Assembly: GCF_024297185.1 (NCBI RefSeq) | Contig: NZ_JANCTD010000001.1 | Location: 395,894 to 459,893, forward strand | DNA: 64,000 nt | Direction: 5' to 3' | From: Lewinella sp. JB7 | GTDB lineage: Bacteria; Bacteroidota; Bacteroidia; Chitinophagales; Saprospiraceae | In this document: positions 19,337 to 28,109 of the stretch, in pieces | Numbering within the stretch: the stretch's first letter is position 1 | Layout of the letters: each line of letters starts with the position of its first letter | Program-made: the position numbers and the translations under genes | Notes under the pieces: generated by a model | What the model saw: only the letters and a program-made list of their open reading frames with translations | Database searches by the model: none | What the model was told of the DNA's origin: nothing

Positions 19337-19771
19337 ATGGACCACTGGTATACGCTGGATGATCTGCCCCGCATTGCCGCCGAACTGCTAGCCACCTACG
19401 GCCCGGACGGGGTCTACGCCCTGGAGGGGGAGCTGGGTACGGGCAAAACTACGCTCGTGACGGAGCTGTGCCGGCAGTTAGGCGTGCGGGAACCCGTCTC
19501 CAGCCCCACCTTCAGCATCGTGAATAGTTACCCGGCCCCCGGGGGTACCGTGTACCATCTCGACTGCTACCGGTTGGAACACGTGGAGGAAGCCATCGAC
19601 GCCGGCCTTGAGGAACTGCTCGCCGAGGCCCCCCACGCCGTCTTCGTAGAATGGCCCGCCGTGATAGAACCCTTACTGCCCCCCGGCGTTGTTTTTCTGT
19701 GCTTGGACCACGATCCGGAAGGCGGGGGACGGCGCCGACTACGTATCCATACCGGCTACCCCGCAAGCTAG
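19337..19771 (+). CDS. tsaE: tRNA threonylcarbamoyladenosine biosynthesis ATPase TsaE
   Basis: P-loop ATPase that works with TsaB and TsaD to form t6A at position 37 of ANN-decoding tRNAs. Walker A reads GELGTGKTT. The family segments SSPTFSIVNSY and VYHLDCYRLE are both present, with VFVEWPAVIE near the C terminus. Length 144 aa is typical. The alanine dehydrogenase gene follows after 3 bp, so the two are probably co-transcribed. Confidence 0.94.
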   Translation: MDHWYTLDDLPRIAAELLATYGPDGVYALEGELGTGKTTLVTELCRQLGVREPVSSPTFSIVNSYPAPGGTVYHLDCYRLEHVEEAIDAGLEELLAEAPHAVFVEWPAVIEPLLPPGVVFLCLDHDPEGGGRRRLRIHTGYPAS

Positions 19772-19774
19772 ATT

Positions 19775-21010
19775 ATGAGCAGTAAGGAAAAGGAAAAGAT
19801 CGACCTCCCCAAGGAGCTTACCTCCGGCTACGGCCAGACCCAGACGGAAACCCTGGCCGTCGAACCCAAAGCCGAGGAGCTGTTCATCGGTATTCCCAAA
19901 GAGATTACTCTCCAGGAGAAGCGGGTAGCGATCGTCCCCAGCGGCGTGCATAATCTCACCAGTCGTGGTCACCGCGTGCTGGTCGAAACCGGAGCCGGCA
20001 CCCCGAGCAGCTTTACCGATCACGATTTCAGCGAGTGCGGAGCCGAGATCGCCTACTCCGCTCAGGAGGTGTACCGCAAGGCCCGCGTAATCATCAAGGT
20101 AGCGCCGCCCACCATCGAAGAGATCGAGATGATGCAGGAAGGTTGTATCCTGATCTCCCCCCTGCAGCTCCCCATCATCAATGCCGAATATCTCTACCGC
20201 CTGAAGCACAAGCGCATTATCGCCCTGGCCATGGAGTACATGCAGGATGAGGAAGGCAGCTACCCCCTCGTGCGCATCATGAGCGAAATGGCCGGTGTAT
20301 CCGCCATCCAGACGGCCGCCGAACTCCTGAGTACCAGCCACGGCGGACCCGGCGTTCTCCTCGGCGGCATTTCCGGCGTGCCCAGTGCCAAGGTGGTTAT
20401 CCTCGGCGGAGGCGTCGTAGCCGAATACGCTACCCGGGCGGCCCTGGGCATGGGGGCCGAGATCCGCATCTTCGACGATAACATTCATAAGCTGATGCGC
20501 CTACAGAATTCCGTCGGCCGTCAACTCTATACTTCCGCTATGAATCCGGTGTACCTGCGCCGGGAACTACTCGACGCCGACGTGGCTATCGGAGCTATCC
20601 ACGCCGAACACGGGCGCGCCCCCATCGTGGTCAGCGAAGACATGGTGCGCGCCATGAAGCCCCACTCCGTAATCATTGACGTAAGTATCGACCAGGGGGG
20701 CTGCTTCGCGACCAGCGAACTCACGAGCCTGGACCGACCCACCTTCCGCAAGCACGACGTCATTCACTACTGCGTGCCCAACATCGCCAGTCGCGTGGGG
20801 CGCACCGCCTCCATCGCGGTAAGCAACATCCTTACTCCCCTGCTGCTGCGGGCGGAGGGCGCGCGTAATTTCGAGCACTTCCTGTTTCACCACAGCGGTA
20901 TGCGACAGGGCATCTACACCTTCCGGGGCTGCCTCACCAACCGCTACCTGGGCCAGCGCTTCGAAATGCGCCATACGGACATCGATCTGCTGATGACCAG
21001 TGGCTTATAA
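19775..21010 (+). CDS. ald: Alanine dehydrogenase
   Basis: NAD-dependent interconversion of alanine and pyruvate plus ammonia. The catalytic N-terminal domain starts at FIGIPKEITLQEKRVAIVPS and the NAD-binding Rossmann motif is VVILGGGVVAEYATRAALGMGA. IVVSEDMVRAMKPHSVIIDV and HYCVPNIASRVGRTA match the alanine dehydrogenase/transhydrogenase family. At 411 aa it has about 37 extra polar N-terminal residues (MSSKEKEKIDLP...) compared with the common 370-aa enzymes, as in other Bacteroidota forms. It lies 3 bp after tsaE and ends at a palindromic AT-rich region. Confidence 0.92.
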   Translation: MSSKEKEKIDLPKELTSGYGQTQTETLAVEPKAEELFIGIPKEITLQEKRVAIVPSGVHNLTSRGHRVLVETGAGTPSSFTDHDFSECGAEIAYSAQEVYRKARVIIKVAPPTIEEIEMMQEGCILISPLQLPIINAEYLYRLKHKRIIALAMEYMQDEEGSYPLVRIMSEMAGVSAIQTAAELLSTSHGGPGVLLGGISGVPSAKVVILGGGVVAEYATRAALGMGAEIRIFDDNIHKLMRLQNSVGRQLYTSAMNPVYLRRELLDADVAIGAIHAEHGRAPIVVSEDMVRAMKPHSVIIDVSIDQGGCFATSELTSLDRPTFRKHDVIHYCVPNIASRVGRTASIAVSNILTPLLLRAEGARNFEHFLFHHSGMRQGIYTFRGCLTNRYLGQRFEMRHTDIDLLMTSGL

Positions 21011-21044
21011 ATTTAAAATTGGCAATTTTAAATGTGCACATTTT
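21011..21044. terminator. AT-rich double palindrome between convergent genes
   Basis: ATTTAAAATT (21011-21020) and AATTTTAAAT (21024-21033) form a perfect 10-bp inverted repeat with a 3-nt loop. It overlaps a second perfect palindrome, AAATGTGCACATTT (21030-21043). The island separates the stop of alanine dehydrogenase from the stop of the kinase gene on the other strand, which lies in its last bases. It probably serves as a two-way terminator; a regulatory role is not excluded. Confidence 0.6.
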
Positions 21045-21891
21045 AAAGCCAGCTCAACCGCTTCCCGTATACCGATTCGACCGCCTGCCGGTTACGGGCT
21101 AGTCCCAGCAGCATGCCGCCCCCGCCGGCCCCGCACAGTTTTAGCCGGTACTCCCCCCCGCCATCCCAAGTGGTACGGAAATCCTCCGGAATGAAGTCCG
21201 GAAATCGGGTCAGCTGAAAGCTGGAAATGGCGGCGAAGGCGGCGTAGAGCGCGTCCGGCTCATCCGCGATCAACGCGGAGATCGCCCGGTCGGCCGGAAG
21301 GCTCCAACCCTGCTCGATCGATGCACCTTCGGTGTCGTCGTACGCCCGCAAAAAACGCTCGATGTACCCGGAGGCACTGCGGGACCGGCCCGTGTCCAGG
21401 AGGAAAAACCCATGAGCCCAGCTCTCGGGAAGTTCTACGGCACCCGCGGCCCCGCCCGCTGACAACAGTAAGGGGCGACGGAGATATGCGATGAGTGGGT
21501 CCGTCCCCGAACTCTGACCGTGAAAGTGGCCCTCCATGGCGGCCAGAAAAGCCCGAAGTTCACGTAGGGGTAGCTGCTTGGCCTCCGGCCTTGCGAAAGC
21601 ATCGAAGACGGCGGCACAAACCGCTCCGCTACTGCCTAGTCCGTAACCGGTCGGGATATTACCAGTCAGACGCCGACCCGCGAAGACTTCCTCCATGAGG
21701 CGGTCCGTAGCGAGGTAAGCGGCAAAATCCGGCTGACGCAGGTAACGGGCAAACGCGCACAAGCGCTCGTCGGGAGAACCCTCGATCCACCGCAGGGCGC
21801 GGTCCGGATAGGGAACGGCCAGGCCGCGACCGCCACGCAAGACGGTGTGTTCGCCGAACAGAAGAATCTTGGCGGGGTAGGGCCGGCTCAT
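21043..21891 (-). CDS. GHMP-family kinase, mevalonate-kinase-like
   Basis: Small-molecule kinase of the galactokinase/homoserine/mevalonate/phosphomevalonate superfamily. The N terminus YPAKILLFGEHTVLRGG is the mevalonate-kinase-type start, and the ATP loop is NIPTGYGLGSSGAVCAA. The C-terminal glycine loop KLCGAGGGGMLLG is present. Length 282 aa from ATG 21891, a little short for the family. The upstream frame is open through the divergent caspase gene but lacks family residues, so this start is preferred. A TACTTTG element (21898-21904, minus strand) sits 6 nt before the ATG. Mevalonate as substrate is inferred. Confidence 0.85.
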   Translation of the reverse strand: MSRPYPAKILLFGEHTVLRGGRGLAVPYPDRALRWIEGSPDERLCAFARYLRQPDFAAYLATDRLMEEVFAGRRLTGNIPTGYGLGSSGAVCAAVFDAFARPEAKQLPLRELRAFLAAMEGHFHGQSSGTDPLIAYLRRPLLLSAGGAAGAVELPESWAHGFFLLDTGRSRSASGYIERFLRAYDDTEGASIEQGWSLPADRAISALIADEPDALYAAFAAISSFQLTRFPDFIPEDFRTTWDGGGEYRLKLCGAGGGGMLLGLARNRQAVESVYGKRLSWL

Positions 21892-21972
21892 CGGCCGCAA
21901 AGTACGGGAAAAGGGACGGGAAGCGGCAGGCCCCAACGCGAAGGCTCCTTGTTGGAACATCCGTAAAGCATG

Positions 21973-21980
21973 TATATTGG
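21973..21980 (+). promoter_or_regulatory. Probable promoter of the caspase-CHAT operon
   Basis: TATATTGG matches TAnnTTTG except at one position and ends 4 nt before ATG 21985, the same spacing as at tsaE and era. TTG triplets at 21949-21951 and 21952-21954 lie about 18-21 nt upstream, suitable for the -33 box. The element overlaps the alternative start at 21970, which argues for 21985. Confidence 0.5.
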
Positions 21981-21984
21981 ATAT

Positions 21985-24900
21985 ATGTCCAAACTTCATG
22001 CACTCCTGGTCGGAATCGATCGCTATCCCCCGGAATCCGGCGTCCCTCCCCTGCGGGGTTGTAGTAACGACGTGCTGCAGTGGGAAAGCCTGCTCCGGAC
22101 CTACTACGGCGAAGCGCGGTGCCGGGTCCTGCGGGACGAACAGGCCACCTACGCCCAGGTCGTAGCGGCCTTCGGCGAGATCGCGGCTGTGGTGGCGCCG
22201 GGTGACCGCTGCTGCTTCGTATTCGCCGGTCACGGCTCCCGGGAACCCGCGGCGGCGGCCTTCGCTCCCTACTTTCCCGAGGGGTTGCAAGAAACACTCG
22301 TCTGCTACGATAGCCGACTACCGGACGGGCAGGATCTAGCGGATAAGGAATTGCTCTACCTGATTGGCGATCTCGCGGAGCGCGGAGCGGAGGTGACGGT
22401 GGTACTTGACTGCTGTCATGCCGGCTCCGGTACCCGGGCGGCGACGGGTGACGGTACGCTGATCCGCCGGGCCCCCGACCGGTCTACGGCCCGCCCCCTT
22501 ACCTCCTACCTCCGGGGTCGTATTGCCGGGGATTTAGATAAGTTAGGAACCGCTTACCGCCTGCCGAATCCCCGCCACCTGCTACTCGCCGCCTGCCGCC
22601 GCGACGAAGAGGCCCGGGAGCTACCCAGCCGCCGGGGCCTCCTTTCCAGCCTGGTCGAACAAGCCATCCGGGAAAGCTCCGGCCGGATCAGCAATACCGA
22701 TCTGTACCGGCGCATTTCGGTGGGCGCGGTGGACTTTACCACCCGCCAACACCCCCAGCTGGAAACTTACGGAGGGTTCGACGGGTCGGGGGGCTTCCTC
22801 GGGATCGACACCGACCTCGTGCACGCCGAACTTCCCGTCGGTCGCGACGAGGAAGGGCGGTGGTACGTAGCGATCGGTGCCCGTGACGGACTGCCGGACA
22901 CCGAGCCCGGACATGTGAGCTTTCGCCTATCTACGGATGGTAAGGATTCCATGACGGTTACGGCACGCTCCGTCGGCTTCGACCGAACCATCATCGAACT
23001 CCCCGCCGGAGCGAACGGTGGAGGTCCCTACCGGGCCGTATTGCTCAATCCGCCGCGCCCTCCGGCCTCCGTTCAGTTGCGCGTGGGGGACCCGTGGTCT
23101 GATCGGCTAATGCGAGCCCGCTCAGCGCCGTCACCCTTCTATATCCTGACGCCGCACGGCAACCTATCCCCTTATTACATCGCGGAAGCGGAGGGTGGTC
23201 TGCAAATCGTCCGACGCGCGGACGGGCTGTCCCTCTACACGGCCGTGGGGGAGGACGCGGACGCCGTGGTCGCCGCTGTGCTGGAGCGCCTGGACACCAT
23301 CATGCGCTGGGAGTACCTGGTAACACTCGATTCCACCGCCCGCAGCCCCGACCGGGGGGCCGTGGAGATAATTCTGGAAGTGCGACGGGATGGCGGGTGG
23401 ACCGAACTGACGCCCGAAGAGGGCGGGACGATAAACGTACATATTCCCCACACGGACGGGCGCAGTGCCGAGTTGCCCTTTCGCGTGTCCGTACGCAACA
23501 CCCACGCCAAGAAACCACTCTACGCCGCCCTCTTCTTCACTACCGAGCAGTACACTTTTCACTTCACCGGCTTTAACGAATTAGTGGCCGCGGGCACCCG
23601 TGCCGTTGCCTGGGAGGAGGTGCTCCAGGGGGTACCTACCCGTTTCGCCGCCTCGGGCGCACCTTCGAGCCTGCACCTGCTCAAACTGTTCGTGGGCGAG
23701 CGCGAACTCGACGTTAGCGGGATGCACCGACCGGGTTTTGCCGTAGGGGAAACGGAGCGGGTCGGCGCGCGCGGGCGCGGTATGGTCCCCGGTATCGATG
23801 CTTTCGGGCAGGCACCCGCCGAGCCAGATTGGTGGGCGCAGACCCTCCCCATTCGGGTGGTGGAATCCTCGTCCACCGTCGGCCCCCGGGAGGCCGTGTT
23901 GCTGGAAGGGCGGATCACGGTAGGCGCCCGGTCCGACGACTTTCGCGCGGAGGTAACGCTTGGCCACCTCGGCGCGGGCCACCGCGGCTTGCCGGAAAAC
24001 GATCGGCTGCGGGAACTGCTGGAGGCACAGCGGGGCGCGGAAGTCGTCCAGTTCGCCGGTGATACGCGGGGAGCAATGCCCTACGCCGTGCTCGAGCTTC
24101 GTCAGATCCATCACGCCACGCGGTTAGCGGATGCCCCCCTGGAGATGGAAATTCGCTTACCGACGCAAGACGGTGAGCATTTGCAATTGGTTGCCTTCGA
24201 CGGAGAACACTTACTGCCGGTCGGGGAGGTATCCGAAAGCGGCTCCGGACACACGCTGCATATTCGCCACCTGCCCGAACCCGGAGCCGGCGATCGGCGT
24301 AGCCTGACCGGCGCACTGAAGATGGTTTTCCTGAAGTACGTACTGCGGCAACCGGGTTACCGCCTGCGGTGGGTTGACTATACCGGCCCGCAGGTGCGCC
24401 GGCGTACGACGGATCTAAGGGCGAAGGTCGCCGCGGCACGCCGCATTCTGCTCTGCATTCATGGCATCATCGGCGATACGGAGGGTATGGCGGCCTTCGG
24501 GCGGCCGCTGGTGGAGCGGGGTAAGTTCGACCTCGTGCTCACCTTTGACTACGAGAACCTTACGACCGTACTGGAGGATACTTCCCGGGCGCTCGGCGAG
24601 GCCCTGCGCCGCGAGGCCGGAATCGGACCGGAGCACGAACTGGTGATCCTGGCGCACTCCATGGGTGGCCTCGTAGCCCGTCACTTCATCGAACTTCGCC
24701 GGGGCGGGGAGCTGGTCGACCGGCTCATCATGGCCGGAACCCCCAATGCGGGGTCCGAGATCGCCCAACTCACGAAGTACCGCGATGGCGCGGTGATCCT
24801 GTTGGGCATGGCGATCAATTTCGGTTGGTCTTTGCCCGCCGCCGCCGCCCTGAGCACTACCCTCAAAGCATCGGAAAAAGTGACGAAGACGCTGGAGCAG

Positions 24901-25260
24901 ATGCTGCCAAACAGCACTTATCTGCACCAACTGGAAGATGCCCCCGATCCCGGCGTCGATTACCGGGTACTGGCGGGGAATCTCAACGATTACCTGACCC
25001 AACACGCGGAAACACGTCGCTTACTGGACAAGCTCTATAAACTCGGGGGGCGGCTCTTCTACCGCGACTTGCCCAACGACCTGGCCGTAAGCATTGCGAG
25101 CATCGGATCGGTACCTACGGGACGGGAGCCGGCAGGCGAGACCAGAGAGGTCCCCGGACATCATCTCAACTACTTTACCGATCCCCGCAGTACGGCGATC
25201 CTGGAAGAATTTTTGGTAGAAGATGAGGTCCCGGTCCCTCCGAAAGTAAGCTTGCCGTGA
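21985..25260 (+). CDS. Caspase (peptidase C14) fused to a C-terminal alpha/beta-hydrolase
   Basis: Large 1091-aa fusion. Residues 1-290: caspase-like domain beginning KLHALLVGIDRYP, with the catalytic His83 in FVFAGHGSRE and Cys144 in VVLDCCHAGSGT, both intact. Middle (about 290-800): beta-rich region without clear family, including a stretch resembling the beta-sandwich modules found after bacterial caspases. Residues from about 810: alpha/beta-hydrolase of PGAP1/lipase type, with RILLCIHGIIGD (oxyanion strand) and the nucleophile elbow VILAHSMGGLVARH (Ser892, codon 24658-24660), then MAGTPNAGS. No signal peptide or membrane helix, so cytoplasmic. Start 21985 is preferred over 21970 because the likely -7 box overlaps the latter. 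Its stop overlaps the start of the TPR-CHAT gene (TGATG), so translation is coupled. It may act as a protease-controlled lipase or esterase; substrates unknown. Confidence 0.88.
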   Translation: MSKLHALLVGIDRYPPESGVPPLRGCSNDVLQWESLLRTYYGEARCRVLRDEQATYAQVVAAFGEIAAVVAPGDRCCFVFAGHGSREPAAAAFAPYFPEGLQETLVCYDSRLPDGQDLADKELLYLIGDLAERGAEVTVVLDCCHAGSGTRAATGDGTLIRRAPDRSTARPLTSYLRGRIAGDLDKLGTAYRLPNPRHLLLAACRRDEEARELPSRRGLLSSLVEQAIRESSGRISNTDLYRRISVGAVDFTTRQHPQLETYGGFDGSGGFLGIDTDLVHAELPVGRDEEGRWYVAIGARDGLPDTEPGHVSFRLSTDGKDSMTVTARSVGFDRTIIELPAGANGGGPYRAVLLNPPRPPASVQLRVGDPWSDRLMRARSAPSPFYILTPHGNLSPYYIAEAEGGLQIVRRADGLSLYTAVGEDADAVVAAVLERLDTIMRWEYLVTLDSTARSPDRGAVEIILEVRRDGGWTELTPEEGGTINVHIPHTDGRSAELPFRVSVRNTHAKKPLYAALFFTTEQYTFHFTGFNELVAAGTRAVAWEEVLQGVPTRFAASGAPSSLHLLKLFVGERELDVSGMHRPGFAVGETERVGARGRGMVPGIDAFGQAPAEPDWWAQTLPIRVVESSSTVGPREAVLLEGRITVGARSDDFRAEVTLGHLGAGHRGLPENDRLRELLEAQRGAEVVQFAGDTRGAMPYAVLELRQIHHATRLADAPLEMEIRLPTQDGEHLQLVAFDGEHLLPVGEVSESGSGHTLHIRHLPEPGAGDRRSLTGALKMVFLKYVLRQPGYRLRWVDYTGPQVRRRTTDLRAKVAAARRILLCIHGIIGDTEGMAAFGRPLVERGKFDLVLTFDYENLTTVLEDTSRALGEALRREAGIGPEHELVILAHSMGGLVARHFIELRRGGELVDRLIMAGTPNAGSEIAQLTKYRDGAVILLGMAINFGWSLPAAAALSTTLKASEKVTKTLEQMLPNSTYLHQLEDAPDPGVDYRVLAGNLNDYLTQHAETRRLLDKLYKLGGRLFYRDLPNDLAVSIASIGSVPTGREPAGETREVPGHHLNYFTDPRSTAILEEFLVEDEVPVPPKVSLP

Positions 25261-28106
25261 TGCTTCAGCCGCCCACTCTTTCCCGCTTTCGCGCAAAGAT
25301 GCAGCATCCGGCGGCCTGGGCCATACGGATCCTGGAGATCACGGCGGAACTAGCCCCGGCGGACCAGACTTCCGGATGGCGTAGCGCACTGGAGTTCAGT
25401 CTTCCGGCCCAGCGCCGGTCGCTCTTTTATTACGTCCAGGTACTCCAAGGGAACGGACCGGAGGGTACGGTGGTGCCGGAACTTCCCGGGCTGTCGGCAC
25501 CGGCAAGGGGCCGGTTACTCGAAGACTTACGGGAATCCGATCTTTCCGTGGACGATTACTACTCCCGCCACCCGGCATTTCGGAAGGAACTCACCGAACT
25601 TACCGATCGCTACCTACGGCTAGGTTCGGCAGCGGATCCTCTATCGGACGGTATGCTCCTGCTTAAGGACACCCGGGCCGCCCGGGAGCGGTGGAAGCAG
25701 GAGGACGAGCGACTGGAACTGGTGGATCTGGAAAACAAGGTGCTGGGGCATCTCGCGCTGGTCTGCAAGCAACAGTCCGCCTACGGAGAAGCCCTGAAGT
25801 GGTACGAAGAAGCGGCAAAACTGACCGGGGAACACGGACTGGAGGAACGCTGGTTGGAGACGCAGGTCAGCCGGGCCGAGATTCACCAACGCGGGGGGCG
25901 GGGGGCGGCCGAGGCACTGCGGAGTATCCTGCCCCTGTGGGAGGAGCAACGGGCCACGAGCACGCATCTTCCGGGAGCCGAACTCACGCTGTTGCTGGCC
26001 GAAACCTATTCCGCGGCGGGTGACCGCTACGAAGCACGTAAATACGCCGGTCTTGCCCGCCGCCAGCTCGGGGAACTCGGACTGGAGCGAGACCCAAATA
26101 CCCCTCTGCCGGTTATGGTAGACCATTGGGTAGACCTTCTCGCCCCCCGGCACGAAGTGCAGGAAGATTTTCTGGGGAAGTTGATGAAAACTCTGCTTCT
26201 GAACCTTCAACTTACGCGCCTGGAAGCCCGGCTAAATGGCCAGGACGAGGAGGTGTGTACGAAAGAGTACGCGACCGTGATCGAGGAACTTTGGGAAGCG
26301 GTCCGGGAGCAAGAAACCGAGGATCACGCCGCGATGGAGGCTTTTCTGACGGGGACTGCTTTCTCCCGGGCCCCGGTCGACGCGGACACCCAAGCCAATG
26401 GCCCGCCCGCCGCCGTCCTTTACTGGGAAGCGGGGGAGGCGGCAGCGGAGCGCGGCGACTGGTCCGCAGCACACGCACACTTCGAAGCAGCCTATACGTT
26501 AGGGCAACGGGCGGATGATGACGATACCATGCTCCATTCGCTCAGCCTGCTGATGCTGAATCGTCCCGCGGAAGACGTGGCGGGGCGATTCGCGACGGCT
26601 ATGCGTGCGATTCGTCACGTGGAAGGCGTGCGATCGACCCTGCGGAGCCCCTACCAGCGCTCGGCCTACCTGGCCGATAAGGAGATGTACTATACCGTGG
26701 CCATGATCAGTGCGTGGAAACTCGGCAATACCGACGAGTTGTTGCGGATCGGGGAGTTGCTAAAGGGTGAACCCCTGGCTTACCGGGGCAGTCTCCAAAA
26801 CCGGCGGCGTACACACCGCGAACTTCACGAAATTTCCGACCGACTGGCTTCCGCTCCGGTACCGCCCCCGGAATGGTTGGAAGACCGACAGCGGCTCTTC
26901 GACCGCTTCATGCTCGATCTGCCACCCTCACCCGACCGGTTAGAGAAAATGCCGACCGCCTTTGCCAAACAAGTCCGCTCCCGGATTTCTCCGGATGCTG
27001 CCGTGCTGAGCTACTACAATCTGGCCGATCAGGTCCTGCTGGTAGTCGCCCTGACGCGGGAACGCGAGTGTATCGTGCGGCAGGTAGAGCAGAGTGCCGG
27101 GCACTTTGATCAGCTCAGCCGGGGGGAGGGGTTCGGGGATGGTGATCTACCGCTCCCGCGCTCGCCGCGCTACGTTCCCGGCACGCAGGTTCGTGAGTAC
27201 AGCCCCGTCGATCGCTCTGCTCTCACCGCCTGGTTATTACCCCCGGAAATAAGGGAGATGGTGGCCGGTAAGGAAAGCATTTACGTATGCCCCCACCGCC
27301 AACTGCACCAGGTTCCCTTTCACGCCCTGCGGGTCGGAGACGAGTACCTGGTCGAGCGGCACCTGATTTCCTATATTCCGAATCTGCACGGATTTCTGGA
27401 AGAGCGACCGCTCTGGCAGGTCGGCGCCATCGGCGTGGTGGCGTGTGCCGACTATACCCAGCGCCCCGCCGTGGACCTTCCCCGTATTCCCGGCACGGAA
27501 CGGGAGGCCGACCGGATCGTGACGGATTATCGGGAGGCGGGTTTCCGGGCCGATCCACTATTGGGGAGTCACTGTCACCGCGATCAGCTCGTGCAATTAC
27601 TCGACGGGTACGAAGCGGAACCTTACACCCTGCCGTCCGTCCTTCACCTGGCCGTACACGGGGAAGCGGCGCCGGGGGATACCCCCCTCGACACTCGTCT
27701 GTTCCTGCACCGGGGGGTTGCCGACGGCTTCGATTTGCTGCTGCGGGATCTGCCTTTCCCGCTGGTCGTGCTGAGCAGCTGTTTCGCCGGCACCCGGCCC
27801 GGGGCCGGCCGTGATCTTCCCTACCTGCCAGCCGACGATCTGTTCGGTTTTCAGGCCTCCTTCTTCGCCGCCGGTGCCCACCGGGTCCTGGGCGCGCTAT
27901 GGGCGGTCGACGATGATGCCGGAGCGGAAATTATGATGGAATTTCACAGGCAGTTGCTGCGTGGAGAAGCGCCAGTTGCGGCACTCGCCCTCAGCCAGCG
28001 GCGGTACCTGGCTACGACGGTGGGGGAGCGGCGGGATCCACGGTACTGGGCACCCTTCTTCGTGGTGGAGGGGAGATCCGTAGACGGGCCCCCGTCTGCT
28101 GACTAG
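25260..28106 (+). CDS. TPR-CHAT protease (caspase-clan)
   Basis: 948-aa protein. The first ~600 residues are helical with TPR-like units, such as LGHLALVCKQQSAYGEALKWYEEAAKL and YWEAGEAAAERGDWSAAHAHFEAAY (split by other helices). The C-terminal CHAT domain shows HQVPFHALRVGDEYLVER, the catalytic His in LHLAVHGEA (residue 800, codon 27657) and Cys in VVLSSCFAGTR (residue 841, codon 27780), then the family end YWAPFFVVEG. Both dyad residues are intact. CHAT proteases in other bacteria cleave gasdermins or CRISPR-controlled partners after activation through TPR contacts. The gene starts at ATG 25260, inside the caspase stop codon (a GTG at 25257 is an alternative). The coupling suggests a complex or cascade with the caspase-hydrolase. 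A ~111-bp tandem array begins just after the stop. Confidence 0.88.
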   Translation: MLQPPTLSRFRAKMQHPAAWAIRILEITAELAPADQTSGWRSALEFSLPAQRRSLFYYVQVLQGNGPEGTVVPELPGLSAPARGRLLEDLRESDLSVDDYYSRHPAFRKELTELTDRYLRLGSAADPLSDGMLLLKDTRAARERWKQEDERLELVDLENKVLGHLALVCKQQSAYGEALKWYEEAAKLTGEHGLEERWLETQVSRAEIHQRGGRGAAEALRSILPLWEEQRATSTHLPGAELTLLLAETYSAAGDRYEARKYAGLARRQLGELGLERDPNTPLPVMVDHWVDLLAPRHEVQEDFLGKLMKTLLLNLQLTRLEARLNGQDEEVCTKEYATVIEELWEAVREQETEDHAAMEAFLTGTAFSRAPVDADTQANGPPAAVLYWEAGEAAAERGDWSAAHAHFEAAYTLGQRADDDDTMLHSLSLLMLNRPAEDVAGRFATAMRAIRHVEGVRSTLRSPYQRSAYLADKEMYYTVAMISAWKLGNTDELLRIGELLKGEPLAYRGSLQNRRRTHRELHEISDRLASAPVPPPEWLEDRQRLFDRFMLDLPPSPDRLEKMPTAFAKQVRSRISPDAAVLSYYNLADQVLLVVALTRERECIVRQVEQSAGHFDQLSRGEGFGDGDLPLPRSPRYVPGTQVREYSPVDRSALTAWLLPPEIREMVAGKESIYVCPHRQLHQVPFHALRVGDEYLVERHLISYIPNLHGFLEERPLWQVGAIGVVACADYTQRPAVDLPRIPGTEREADRIVTDYREAGFRADPLLGSHCHRDQLVQLLDGYEAEPYTLPSVLHLAVHGEAAPGDTPLDTRLFLHRGVADGFDLLLRDLPFPLVVLSSCFAGTRPGAGRDLPYLPADDLFGFQASFFAAGAHRVLGALWAVDDDAGAEIMMEFHRQLLRGEAPVAALALSQRRYLATTVGERRDPRYWAPFFVVEGRSVDGPPSAD

Positions 28107-28109
28107 GAA

